Below the pieces are notes generated by a model. It did not search any database, was not told the origin of the DNA, and saw only the letters and a program-made list of their open reading frames with translations. A stretch of 49,630 nt of DNA from Microthrixaceae bacterium. GTDB lineage: Bacteria > Actinomycetota > Acidimicrobiia > Acidimicrobiales > Microtrichaceae. Every line of letters starts with the position of its first letter. Positions within the stretch are counted from its first letter, which is position 1. The translations under genes and the position numbers were made by a program. The stretch lies in NCBI GenBank assembly GCA_023958095.1, contig JAMLGJ010000025.1, forward strand, positions 1 through 49,630, written 5' to 3'. Shown here one piece after another: positions 42,236 through 49,630 of the stretch.

Positions 42236-42236
<1 letters not shown>
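41763..42236 (-). CDS. Thioredoxin-fold peroxiredoxin (BCP-like)
   Basis: This is a 157-residue AhpC/TSA-family peroxiredoxin that reduces peroxides with a reactive Cys. The peroxidatic site is YPADDSPVCTAQLSDY, which fits PxxxSxxC with Ser for Thr. There is no second Cys five residues on, as in classic BCP, so it may be a one-Cys enzyme or use another partner. Surrounding parts are typical (LGAQVLAISPQSPRSHAAFA, FPLLSDEDRSVAASWG, RRSTFVLGADGRVAW). Its ATG shares a base with the yebC stop (TGATG). Confidence 0.88.
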
Positions 42237-42985
<749 letters not shown>

Positions 42986-42996
42986 GGCGGTGCCTC

Positions 42997-43620
42997 CTAG
43001 GTCGGTCCGGCTTCGGGCGTCGGGCCTGTCGGATCCCCTTGGCCGGACGCACCGGGTGCGACGGAACAGAAGAGCTCGTGGATCCGGGTGTCGCCCGAGA
43101 GCTCCGGGTGGAACGTACTCGCCATCACCGAACCCGAACGAACGAGTGAGGGAGAACCATCCAGTGCGGCGAGAACCTCCACCGATTCACCCACGCGTGT
43201 GATGCGGGGGGCACGGATGAACACCGCGTGGAACGGCTCGTGCAGGCCTGCCACCTCGAGGTCCACCTCGAAGGACTCACGCTGGCGCCCGAAGGCGTTG
43301 CGGGCCACATCGATGTCCAGTGCACCGAGATGGAGCTGGTCGCCACGGCCGTGCTGCACCGCACGTGCCAGCAGGATCGCACCCGCGCACGTGCCCAGCA
43401 CCGGCAGCCCCCGTGCGAGGTGCCCCTCGAGGGCGGCGCGGAGCCCGGTCCGCTCGATCATCATCGACATCGTGGTCGATTCCCCGCCGGGGATCACCAG
43501 CCTGTCGGCCTCGGCCAGGTCCTCGGCGCCACGGACCTCGAATGCTGCCGCGCCCAGCGACTCGAGCATCTCGATGTGGGCCGCGAACGCTCCCTGGAGG
43601 GCGAGCACACCCACCTTCAC
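42997..43620 (-). CDS. pdxT: Pyridoxal 5'-phosphate synthase glutaminase subunit
   Basis: PdxT supplies ammonia to PdxS from glutamine. The 207-residue class I glutaminase has VGVLALQGAFAAHIEMLESLGA, the oxyanion region VIPGGESTTM, the nucleophile Cys in GTCAGAILLA and the His-Glu pair in STFHPELSGD. It starts with GTG, and only a weak G-rich ribosome site precedes. It lies 49 bases downstream of pdxS on the same strand. Confidence 0.95.
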   Translation of the reverse strand: MKVGVLALQGAFAAHIEMLESLGAAAFEVRGAEDLAEADRLVIPGGESTTMSMMIERTGLRAALEGHLARGLPVLGTCAGAILLARAVQHGRGDQLHLGALDIDVARNAFGRQRESFEVDLEVAGLHEPFHAVFIRAPRITRVGESVEVLAALDGSPSLVRSGSVMASTFHPELSGDTRIHELFCSVAPGASGQGDPTGPTPEAGPT

Positions 43621-43669
43621 CGGCCGCGCCCCCGGAGTTCCACACCGGGTTGCGGCCGGCCGGGGCGGC

Positions 43670-44566
43670 TCACCAGCCCCGTTCCGCGAAGCTCTGGTCG
43701 AGGTCGTCCATGCCGATGCCGGTCATGGGGGCACCCAGTCCGCGGCTCACCTTCGCGAGGATGTCGGCATCGCGGAAGTGGGTGGTGGCCTCGACGATCG
43801 CCTTTGCCCGTGGGGAGGGGTCGGCCGACTTGAAGATGCCAGAGCCCACGAAGACCGCCTCGGCGCCGAGTTGCATCGCGAGCGCGGCATCTGCGGGCGT
43901 TGCGAGCCCGCCCGCGCAGAACAGGGGCACCGGCAGCTTCCCGGTCTCGGCGATCTCCCTCACGAGGGGCAACGGGGCCTGGAGCTTCTTGGCCCACTCG
44001 AAGAGCTCAGCGCCATCGGCCTGGCCGATCCTGCGGATGTCACCGGTGATGGAGCGCAGGTGGCGCACGGCCTCGACCACGTTGCCGGTGCCGGCCTCGC
44101 CCTTCGAACGGATCATGCATGCACCTTCGGAGATGCGCCGCAACGCCTCACCCAGGTTGGTCGCACCGCACACGAAGGGAACCGTGAACGCCCACTTGTC
44201 GATGTGGTGGGTGTCGTCGGCCGGGGTGAGCACCTCCGACTCGTCGACGTAGTCCACCCCGAGGGCCTCGAGCACCTGGGCCTCGACGAAGTGGCCGATG
44301 CGCGCCTTGGCCATGACCGGGATCGTCACCGCCTCCTGGATCCCCTCGATCATGGCGGGATCACTCATGCGGGCGACACCGCCGTCGGCCCTGATGTCGG
44401 CGGGCACGCGCTCCAGGGCCATGACCGCCACTGCACCGGCGTCCTCGGCGATCCGTGCCTGCTCGGGGTCGACGACATCCATGATGACGCCACCGGCGAG
44501 CATCTCGGCCAAGCCCCGCTTGACCAGTTGTGTTCCTGTCTCGGGCTGGGGGCTGCTCTCGGGCAT
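43670..44566 (-). CDS. pdxS: Pyridoxal 5'-phosphate synthase lyase subunit
   Basis: PdxS forms PLP from ribose 5-phosphate, glyceraldehyde 3-phosphate and ammonia. The 298-residue TIM-barrel protein carries the catalytic Lys in [14 protein letters not shown] and the second Lys in [11 protein letters not shown], plus [46 protein letters not shown] at the start. The ATG is six bases after TAGACT, but the TAG is also the stop of the DUF3048 gene. Confidence 0.97.
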   Translation of the reverse strand: MPESSPQPETGTQLVKRGLAEMLAGGVIMDVVDPEQARIAEDAGAVAVMALERVPADIRADGGVARMSDPAMIEGIQEAVTIPVMAKARIGHFVEAQVLEALGVDYVDESEVLTPADDTHHIDKWAFTVPFVCGATNLGEALRRISEGACMIRSKGEAGTGNVVEAVRHLRSITGDIRRIGQADGAELFEWAKKLQAPLPLVREIAETGKLPVPLFCAGGLATPADAALAMQLGAEAVFVGSGIFKSADPSPRAKAIVEATTHFRDADILAKVSRGLGAPMTGIGMDDLDQSFAERGW

Positions 44567-44575
44567 ACGACGAGT

Positions 44576-45733
44576 CTACCGACCCGCCTGCGCCACCTCG
44601 AAGAACGCTCCCGATTCGTCCAGCGACACCGCCTGGTCAGCCGGCAGTTCGACCGGTGGCGCCCCTGCCAGCACCACCCAGGTGCGACCCGGCTCGAGGG
44701 AGATCACCTCTTGCCCGGGACCGCGCAGCTCCCATGGTTGGAGTGGATCCGAGCGCTCCCAGGTGCCGGAGCGCACCGTGCCCGCGGTGTAGACCCACAC
44801 GGGGCCGCTGCCCACGCTCAGCGCCTCGGGTGACACCGGGTCGGCCGCCGAGGCGACGTACTCGACCTGGAGCACCACCACGTTGGTGGGCGCGAGCTGG
44901 GCGCCGTCGGGGTCGGTGTGGGCGTCTCCGTCCACCCAGCGACGCCAAGCACCGGCGTCGCGATCCCAGGAGAACTGCACGAGGTAGCCCATGTCGACAC
45001 CGAAGCCCTGCGACGGGACCGCATCGGACCCGGCGGGTGTTGTGGACGAGGAGCCCGCCCCGCCGGATTCCTCGCCCGATTCCGCGTAGGTGAACAGGGG
45101 CACCGGGGGTTCGCCGGTGGCGGCGTCGAACAGCATCCCGGTGCCGGCCATGAGGTTGTGCGGAGCTGCTGCGCGCTCGGAGCGCCGGTAGGCATCCGGC
45201 ACCGCGTCATGGCCGACGTCGCTGAACCAGTCCACCTCCGACAGCGCAGCGCGCACGCCCTCGTTGCCGCCCGAGTACGAGAACAGTGGGTGGACGAACA
45301 GCCCGAGCAGGTCGACGTCGGAGGTCCGGGCCGAACGGATCGGCCCGATCTCGTCGGGCACCGAACTGTGCCATGCGGGCATGTAGCGGCCGATCCCCTC
45401 GACGCGGACCTCGATGGTCACGTCGGCCGCCGCCAGGCCCACCTGGGGCATCGCGGCCGCAGCCGCGTCGACCTTGGCCACGAGAGCGGGCCGTTGCAGG
45501 GACGCCGCTTCGGACTCCGGCACCTCCAGGCCCGTCAGCGGTGCGACGACGGTGCCCTCGGTCGGGCCCGGCTCCGGTCCGCCGGCGTCGCCATCCGCCG
45601 GGTCGTCACCACCGGAGAGGACCAACCACGCCCCGATGGCGGCCACCGCCACCACGACCACCACCGCGACCATGGCGCGGTGCTCCGACAACGCCGCGCG
45701 CCAGCCGGACGGGGAACTCCCCTCGTCGGCCAC
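44576..45733 (-). CDS. DUF3048-domain membrane-anchored protein
   Basis: From GTG 45733 this is a 385-residue protein with one N-terminal helix (AMVAVVVVVAVAAIGAWLVLSGG), an acidic linker, and an extracytoplasmic domain resembling DUF3048 (YerB): RPALVAKVDAAAAAMPQVGLAAADVTIEVRVEGIGRYMPAWHSSVPDEIGPIRSARTSDVDLL. DUF3048 proteins are secreted or lipoproteins of unknown biochemistry, found mainly in Gram-positive bacteria. The frame upstream of 45733 is open but overlaps the neighbouring gene. The start is two bases past the stop of the M48-like gene. Confidence 0.8.
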   Translation of the reverse strand: MADEGSSPSGWRAALSEHRAMVAVVVVVAVAAIGAWLVLSGGDDPADGDAGGPEPGPTEGTVVAPLTGLEVPESEAASLQRPALVAKVDAAAAAMPQVGLAAADVTIEVRVEGIGRYMPAWHSSVPDEIGPIRSARTSDVDLLGLFVHPLFSYSGGNEGVRAALSEVDWFSDVGHDAVPDAYRRSERAAAPHNLMAGTGMLFDAATGEPPVPLFTYAESGEESGGAGSSSTTPAGSDAVPSQGFGVDMGYLVQFSWDRDAGAWRRWVDGDAHTDPDGAQLAPTNVVVLQVEYVASAADPVSPEALSVGSGPVWVYTAGTVRSGTWERSDPLQPWELRGPGQEVISLEPGRTWVVLAGAPPVELPADQAVSLDESGAFFEVAQAGR

Positions 45734-45735
45734 CC

Positions 45736-46569
45736 TCAGAGTTCCGAGAGTACCGCCACGCGGTACTCGATGGGCTGGTTGACGGTGCGGTCGATCGATT
45801 CGTCGACCCCTTCGGGCGCACCCACCGCGGGCGCGATCCACAGCGCCGCGGTCGACACCGGCACGTCGGTGGGCCTCGTACCCTGCCGGGACATCCGCTC
45901 GAGTGCTGCGATCAACCCCGGCGGGTACCGGGTCACCGAGACCGCTTCGGCATCCGCGCGCACGGCCCGCTGCTCCCCCAGGGAGGTCGCCAGCTCCTCG
46001 GGCCCGAGTCCGGCGGCGGCGACCAGCGGACCCGGCAGTCCGGCGGCCAGCGTGGCGCAGCGAGCGGAGCCGTCGCGCACCCGGCACAACAGCGAAGCGG
46101 CGAGTGCCTCTGCCTCCACGGCCCCCGCACCGCGGAGCAACCCGGAGGTGACCACCACCGTCGAGGTGCCCTCACCACAGGCCACCATGGCATTGGCGGC
46201 ATCGTCGTCGATCAACCGGACACGGGGCACCTGGACCCCGGTGAGGATCGCCACCCCCTCCAGCGCATTGTGCAGGGTGGGCAGCTCGTCGGGCCCGACC
46301 TCGACGCCCAGCCGCGAGCAGACCTCCGACTCGGCGTTGGCGAACCCGGAACCCACCCAGAGCGACCAGCCCACCGCGCCGGCGAGCAGCACCACGACCG
46401 TGCCGATGGCAGCGAGGACCGCACCCACCGTCACCAGGAGCAGCACCGCGACGAGCACTCCCACCACAGCGGTCGCGGTGAGGCCGACGGCCAGCGCGCG
46501 CCGCTTCGCCCCCTCTACGGCTTCGTCGAGGTCCGGCTCTACCCTCGTGGTGACTGCAGTGGACATCAC
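45736..46569 (-). CDS. M48/HtpX-like membrane protein lacking the zinc motif (pseudoprotease)
   Basis: The 277-residue protein has two adjacent N-terminal helices and an HtpX-like domain: NALEGVAILTGVQVPRVRLIDDDAANAMVACGEGTSTVVVTSGLLRG corresponds to the region before the zinc site, where active members have NAFATGR and TGLL. The HExxH place reads A158-SLL-C162, and the third-ligand place (normally REFxAD) reads R201-AVRAD, so all three zinc ligands and the catalytic Glu are gone, while YPPGLIAALERMS downstream is intact. It is therefore a pseudoenzyme, possibly a binding or regulatory subunit. It starts at the pimA stop (GTGATG) and is followed by the DUF3048 gene. Confidence 0.75.
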   Translation of the reverse strand: MMSTAVTTRVEPDLDEAVEGAKRRALAVGLTATAVVGVLVAVLLLVTVGAVLAAIGTVVVLLAGAVGWSLWVGSGFANAESEVCSRLGVEVGPDELPTLHNALEGVAILTGVQVPRVRLIDDDAANAMVACGEGTSTVVVTSGLLRGAGAVEAEALAASLLCRVRDGSARCATLAAGLPGPLVAAAGLGPEELATSLGEQRAVRADAEAVSVTRYPPGLIAALERMSRQGTRPTDVPVSTAALWIAPAVGAPEGVDESIDRTVNQPIEYRVAVLSEL

Positions 46570-47708
46570 CGAGAAGGTAACCGAGTCGGCGGCGCGCTGC
46601 GATCCACGGCGACGCCGTCGAGCAGGTTCCGGTAGATCTCCTCGTAGCGGTCGACCAGCACCTCCATGTCGAACGCCGCAGCCCGGCGCCTTCCCGCTGC
46701 GGCGAGCTCCTCTGCCTCCGGGGCCGATCCCAGCACCTCGCGGAGCGCGCTGGAGAGCGCCGCGGGGTCGCCCGGCGTGACCAGGCGGGCCGTGGGAGCG
46801 TCGGGCGTCGTGCCGTCGGGGCCGGCCGCTGCGGCGACCTTCTCGTAGCCGGGAATCGCACTGGCGACCACAGGGGTGCCCGCAGCCATCGCCTCCAGCA
46901 GGATGATCCCGAACGACTCCCCTCCGAGGGAGGGGGCGCAGAACACGTCGGCGCCGGCCATCCGGCGTTCGCGCTCGGTGTCATCGATGCGCCCCAGCCA
47001 TTCGATCCGTCGGTCCGGGTGACGGCGCCTCAGCTCCGGAGTGTTCTCGCCCTCGCCCGCGACCCATAGGCGAAGGTCACCCGGTGTGGACTCGAAGGCC
47101 TCGAGCAGCACCGGCAGGCCCTTTCGGGGCTCGTGTCTCCCCAGGAACAGCACCGTGGGTGCCTCCGTGGGCCACGGCGTTGCGTCCCTCCATGGAGCGA
47201 TCTCGATTCCGTTGAAGAGCTTCGTCCATGGGCCGTCCATGACGGGATCCACGAGGGCGAGTGCCTCTTCGGACACGACCACCCGCTCGTCCAGTCGGGC
47301 TCCCCCCCAGCGCGCCAACGGTGCCAATGCCCCGTATGCGGGGATCTCCCCCGCAGCATGGAACGTGCCCACCATCGGTGCGGGCTTCGCGAACACCGTG
47401 GTCATGCAGGGCCCGGGGACGGCCGGTTCGTGCAGGTGGAGCAACTCGAAGCGTTCATGGCGCAGCGCTGCCAGGAGCCGGAACTGCGCGGGTGGGTCCG
47501 GAGCGAGCGGTGCGACCGAACCGTTCGCCGGGTTCGGCACGCTCGCGCCGAGCGGCGTGACGAACGTCGCCGGCGGAGCACCATCACAGGGTGCCAGCAC
47601 ACGCGCCTCGTGACCCCGGGAGCGAAGGGAGCGTGCCATGGCCATCACCTGGTTCTGCACTCCTCCCGGAACGGTGAGGCTGTAGGGGCAGATGATGCCG
47701 ATGCGCAC
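46566..47708 (-). CDS. pimA: GT4 glycosyltransferase, probable phosphatidylinositol mannosyltransferase PimA
   Basis: PimA transfers mannose from GDP-mannose to phosphatidylinositol, the first step of PIM synthesis. From GTG 47708 it is 380 residues, almost the length of the mycobacterial enzyme. It has RIGIICPYSLTVPGGVQNQVMAMARSLRSRGHEARVLAP (N-terminal Rossmann start), VGTFHAAGE, VLFLGRHEPRKGLPVLLEAF, and the donor-binding ESFGIILLEAMAAGTPVVASA with the E-x7-E motif. Placement directly after the patA-type gene supports the assignment. The start lies ten bases past the patA stop. Confidence 0.88.
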   Translation of the reverse strand: MRIGIICPYSLTVPGGVQNQVMAMARSLRSRGHEARVLAPCDGAPPATFVTPLGASVPNPANGSVAPLAPDPPAQFRLLAALRHERFELLHLHEPAVPGPCMTTVFAKPAPMVGTFHAAGEIPAYGALAPLARWGGARLDERVVVSEEALALVDPVMDGPWTKLFNGIEIAPWRDATPWPTEAPTVLFLGRHEPRKGLPVLLEAFESTPGDLRLWVAGEGENTPELRRRHPDRRIEWLGRIDDTERERRMAGADVFCAPSLGGESFGIILLEAMAAGTPVVASAIPGYEKVAAAAGPDGTTPDAPTARLVTPGDPAALSSALREVLGSAPEAEELAAAGRRRAAAFDMEVLVDRYEEIYRNLLDGVAVDRSAPPTRLPSR

Positions 47709-47718
47709 CGGGTCGACC

Positions 47719-48690
47719 CTACCGGGCGGCGTCGGACCTGCCGGTCCCCGGTGCCGCGGCTCCCCCACCCGGGCGCGGCGAGGATCCCTTGGTGCCACCC
47801 GGGGGCGTCGTGCCCAGTGCTTCATGATCGCTCGGCCAGTTCGGCTGCAGCAGGTGCCACTGCTCAGGAGCCCTGCGGATCTGTTCCTCGAGCACATGGG
47901 CGAGGTCCTGGGTGACCCTGGTCACGTCCTCGCGGAGACGGCCCAGGCGTCGCGTGTCGAGGGGTGGCGACACCACGCCACGGCACCGCGAACCCTCGAA
48001 GTACACCGCAGCCGGCAGCAACGGCGCACCGGAGCGGATCGACATCAGCGCCGGACCACCCGGAAGCGTCGTCGTCTCGCCGAAGAAGTCGACCTCGATG
48101 CCCGCACCTGAGATGTCGCGGTCGCACAGCAGGCACACGATCTCACCGGCAGCAAGGGCGGCCCCCACCCCGGCAGCCCCATCGGAGAGGGGAATCACGT
48201 GCAGGCCGAGTGCCTCACGAACCTCGAGGAACCACTCGTAGAGCTCGGGGGGCTCGATCTCCTCGACCACCGCCGCGACCGGGACCCCCTTCACGTCGCG
48301 CAGCCAGCGGGCGGCCCATTCCCAACCCCCCAGGTGCGGCAGGGCCAGGATCGGCGGCGTTCCCGTGGCGAAGGCCTGCTCGATGTACTCGTAGCCGTCC
48401 ACCACCAGCCCATCCGCGACCTCGTCGTTGCTCAGGTGCGGGAGACGCAGGGTGTCGACCCAGTAGCGCGCGTAGGAGTCGAACACCTCCTGGACCGCGA
48501 GGCGACCGGCGACGGGCCCACGGGGGTGGATCCCCGCCCGTCTCAGGTTCCTCGCGACCATTCGCCGCTCGTCCGGTGAGAGCGTCGCGATGCCGTTGGC
48601 GACCGCGCGTGCGGCGAGGTTCGCCAGCGGGGCGGGTGTGACCGCCATGGCTGCAGATGCCGCGCGCAGCGCGGCGACGGGCACGTCCAC
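47719..48690 (-). CDS. patA: LpxL/HtrB-family acyltransferase, probable PIM acyltransferase PatA
   Basis: This is a 323-residue membrane-associated acyltransferase. It has the H-x4-E active site in LALPHLGGWEWAARWL, then VAAVVEEIEP, GEIVCLLCDRDISGAGIEVDFFGETTTLPGGPALMSIRSGAPLLPAAVYFE and EQWHLLQPNWP, all typical of this family. In mycobacteria the orthologous slot is the acyltransferase that acylates the mannose of PIMs. The C-terminal ~35 residues are Gly/Pro-rich. The GTG start is six bases beyond the pgsA stop. Confidence 0.87.
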   Translation of the reverse strand: MDVPVAALRAASAAMAVTPAPLANLAARAVANGIATLSPDERRMVARNLRRAGIHPRGPVAGRLAVQEVFDSYARYWVDTLRLPHLSNDEVADGLVVDGYEYIEQAFATGTPPILALPHLGGWEWAARWLRDVKGVPVAAVVEEIEPPELYEWFLEVREALGLHVIPLSDGAAGVGAALAAGEIVCLLCDRDISGAGIEVDFFGETTTLPGGPALMSIRSGAPLLPAAVYFEGSRCRGVVSPPLDTRRLGRLREDVTRVTQDLAHVLEEQIRRAPEQWHLLQPNWPSDHEALGTTPPGGTKGSSPRPGGGAAAPGTGRSDAAR

Positions 48691-48696
48691 CTGTTC

Positions 48697-49416
48697 TCAG
48701 CTGCGGCGGGACTCGGCCTGGCGCCGACGGCGCTCGGCGCGTTGCGCCCTGCGGGTGGCAGCCGAGCTCTCGGTGCGGGGCGTACGACGCCGACGGCGCT
48801 CGTCCCGTCGGGCCGACAGGGTCGGGGTCGCGTCGGTCGCCTGGGACCACACCGCGGCGAACCGCTGGGCCGCGGTCAGGATGTTGAGCGCCACGATCGC
48901 GATCAGCACCCCCACCAGCACCGCACCGCCGAACAGCAGTCCCACGACCAGCAGGATGATCCGTTCGGCCCGTTCGACCAGGCCCACGTGCGCATCGAAG
49001 CCGAGGGCATCGGCCTTGGCCCGCACGTATGAGACCCAGGAGGCGGTGGCGTATCCGGCGACCGGCAGCAGCACCACCCATGCAGGTTCACCGGTCGAGG
49101 CGAAGTTGAACGCGAGTGCTGCGAAGAGCATCGCGTCGGTGACGCGGTCGGCCACCGAGTCGAAGAAGGCACCCCTCACACTCGAACGTCCCGAAGCCTT
49201 CGCCACGGCACCATCCAGAAGGTCGGGAATGCCGGTGAGCGCCACCAGCAGCACTCCCAGGCTGAACGCACCGGCGCCGATCGCGATCGCTGCAGCGAGC
49301 GACATCACGAGACCGATGCAGGTGATGACATCGGGGGTCACACCGGCTCGGGCCAAGCCCCTGCCGATCGGCTTCACGGTGGCATCGACCTGGGTACGGA
49401 ACTGTCCGTCGAACAT
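48697..49416 (-). CDS. pgsA: CDP-alcohol phosphatidyltransferase, probable phosphatidylinositol-phosphate synthase
   Basis: This enzyme is expected to join CDP-diacylglycerol to inositol phosphate, giving phosphatidylinositol phosphate for PIM synthesis. The 239-residue protein has several helices and the family active site with four Asp: DLLDGAVAK, then GAFFDSVADRVTD, where the usual DxxDGxxAR has Lys in place of Arg. The C-terminal ~55 residues are Arg-rich and unstructured-looking. The ATG has a GAGGAG site 12 bases upstream. As first gene of the pgsA-patA-pimA run it probably sets expression of the set. Confidence 0.87.
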   Translation of the reverse strand: MFDGQFRTQVDATVKPIGRGLARAGVTPDVITCIGLVMSLAAAIAIGAGAFSLGVLLVALTGIPDLLDGAVAKASGRSSVRGAFFDSVADRVTDAMLFAALAFNFASTGEPAWVVLLPVAGYATASWVSYVRAKADALGFDAHVGLVERAERIILLVVGLLFGGAVLVGVLIAIVALNILTAAQRFAAVWSQATDATPTLSARRDERRRRRTPRTESSAATRRAQRAERRRRQAESRRS

Positions 49417-49569
49417 TGTGTGGCGTCGCTCCTCGTTTCACACGGAGCCGTCGGTGACTCGGGGCGACGACTCGGCTGCACGCAAAGGGTGCTTGCAACA
49501 GTTAGCACTGTAGGGCATCAGCGCCCCGAAGGCCAGCACCCTCCAAACCCCGTTGCGATCTGATCGTGG
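49417..49569 (-). promoter_or_regulatory. Leader and promoter region of the pgsA operon
   Basis: There is no open gene here. On the minus strand a TACAGT hexamer (49507-49512) lies about 90 bases before the pgsA ATG and could be a -10; it overlaps a palindrome (ACAGT-N4-ACTGT). The rest up to the GAGGAG site is unremarkable GC-rich sequence. The window ends before anything upstream can be judged. Confidence 0.4.
49498..49511. promoter_or_regulatory. Palindromic ACAGT-N4-ACTGT, possible operator
   Basis: A perfect five-base inverted repeat with a four-base centre (ACAGTTAGCACTGT) overlaps the candidate -10 of the pgsA operon. A repressor binding here could block the promoter; no regulator is identifiable. 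Confidence 0.35.
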
Positions 49570-49630
49570 GGGGGGGGGGGGGGGGGCGGGGCCGCCGCCC
49601 CGCGCGGCGGGGGGGCGGGGGGGGGGGGGG
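49570..49630. other. Terminal G-rich low-complexity sequence, likely artefact
   Basis: The last ~60 bases are nearly all G with a short C/G palindromic interlude (GCCGCCGCCCCGCGCGGC). Poly-G at a contig end is a common short-read artefact, so this should not be taken as biology. Confidence 0.75.

Noticed and set aside
49501..49511. Half-site of the CIRCE heat-shock operator (TTAGCACT-)
   Set aside because: The second half (GAGTGCTAA at nine bases) is absent, and the last base of the half-site differs. No chaperone gene is adjacent.

Overview
The window is about 49.6 kb of high-GC DNA that reads as a core chromosomal segment of an actinobacterium. From about 3.5 kb to the right end, almost every gene lies on the minus strand, in an order that closely parallels the Mycobacterium tuberculosis block Rv2612c to Rv2533c as I remember it: pgsA-patA-pimA, pdxS, pdxT, yebC, ruvCAB, yajC-secD-secF, rel, hisS, aspS, rarA, alaS, ruvX, mltG, aroE, aroK-aroB-aroQ, pepQ, efp, nusB. 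The queA-tgt pair between ruvB and yajC, the animal-type heme peroxidase and several lineage-specific genes argue against a mycobacterium. A deep-branching marine or freshwater actinobacterium of the Acidimicrobiia type fits, but that placement is inference.

Layout. 1-3433 (+): a 5'-truncated heme peroxidase, a DoxX-like membrane protein and a small secreted acidic protein. 3491-3563: a C/G homopolymer and hairpin patch between convergent genes, possibly an assembly artefact. 3564-12876 (-): nusB, efp, a proline peptidase, the shikimate genes aroQ, aroB, aroK and aroE with two uncharacterised genes in place of the usual aroC, then mltG and ruvX. 12880-15832 (-): alaS and a small membrane protein. 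15916-18254 (+): an inserted plus-strand cassette (MscS channel, DUF2786 protein, small metallohydrolase). 18187-24437 (-): DUF948 protein, rarA, aspS, hisS and a divergent acyltransferase-like protein. 24552-28052 (-): a very large PKD-repeat, glycine-rich lipoprotein. 28160-39582 (-): rel, secF-secD-yajC, tgt-queA, an acyl-CoA dehydrogenase and ruvB-ruvA-ruvC. 39682-41735 (+): an ABC-2 exporter. 41763-49416 (-): peroxiredoxin, yebC, pdxT, pdxS, a DUF3048 protein, an M48-protease-like protein without its zinc motif, pimA, patA and pgsA. 49417-49630: a leader region that runs into poly-G at the edge of the sequence.

How the genes work together. The pgsA-patA-pimA set implies synthesis of phosphatidylinositol mannosides. 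YajC-SecD-SecF, MltG and RuvX/RuvABC are export, wall-growth and DNA-repair housekeeping. PdxS/PdxT make pyridoxal phosphate, AroE/K/B/Q cover the middle of the shikimate pathway, and Rel controls (p)ppGpp. Expression appears to follow one scheme. At least seven operon-head genes have a TANNNT hexamer (often GGTAGNNT) only 6-9 nt before a start codon that lacks a Shine-Dalgarno, which is the signature of leaderless transcripts. Many internal operon genes have AGGAGG-type sites or overlapping stop/start codons.

I found no CRISPR array, insertion sequence, prophage, tRNA or rRNA. The most interesting items are the recurring leaderless-promoter motif, the zinc-less M48 pseudoprotease at the end of the PIM operon, the orphan acyltransferase-like protein next to hisS, the PKD/glycine-rich surface protein, and the two unknown genes that interrupt the aro cluster.
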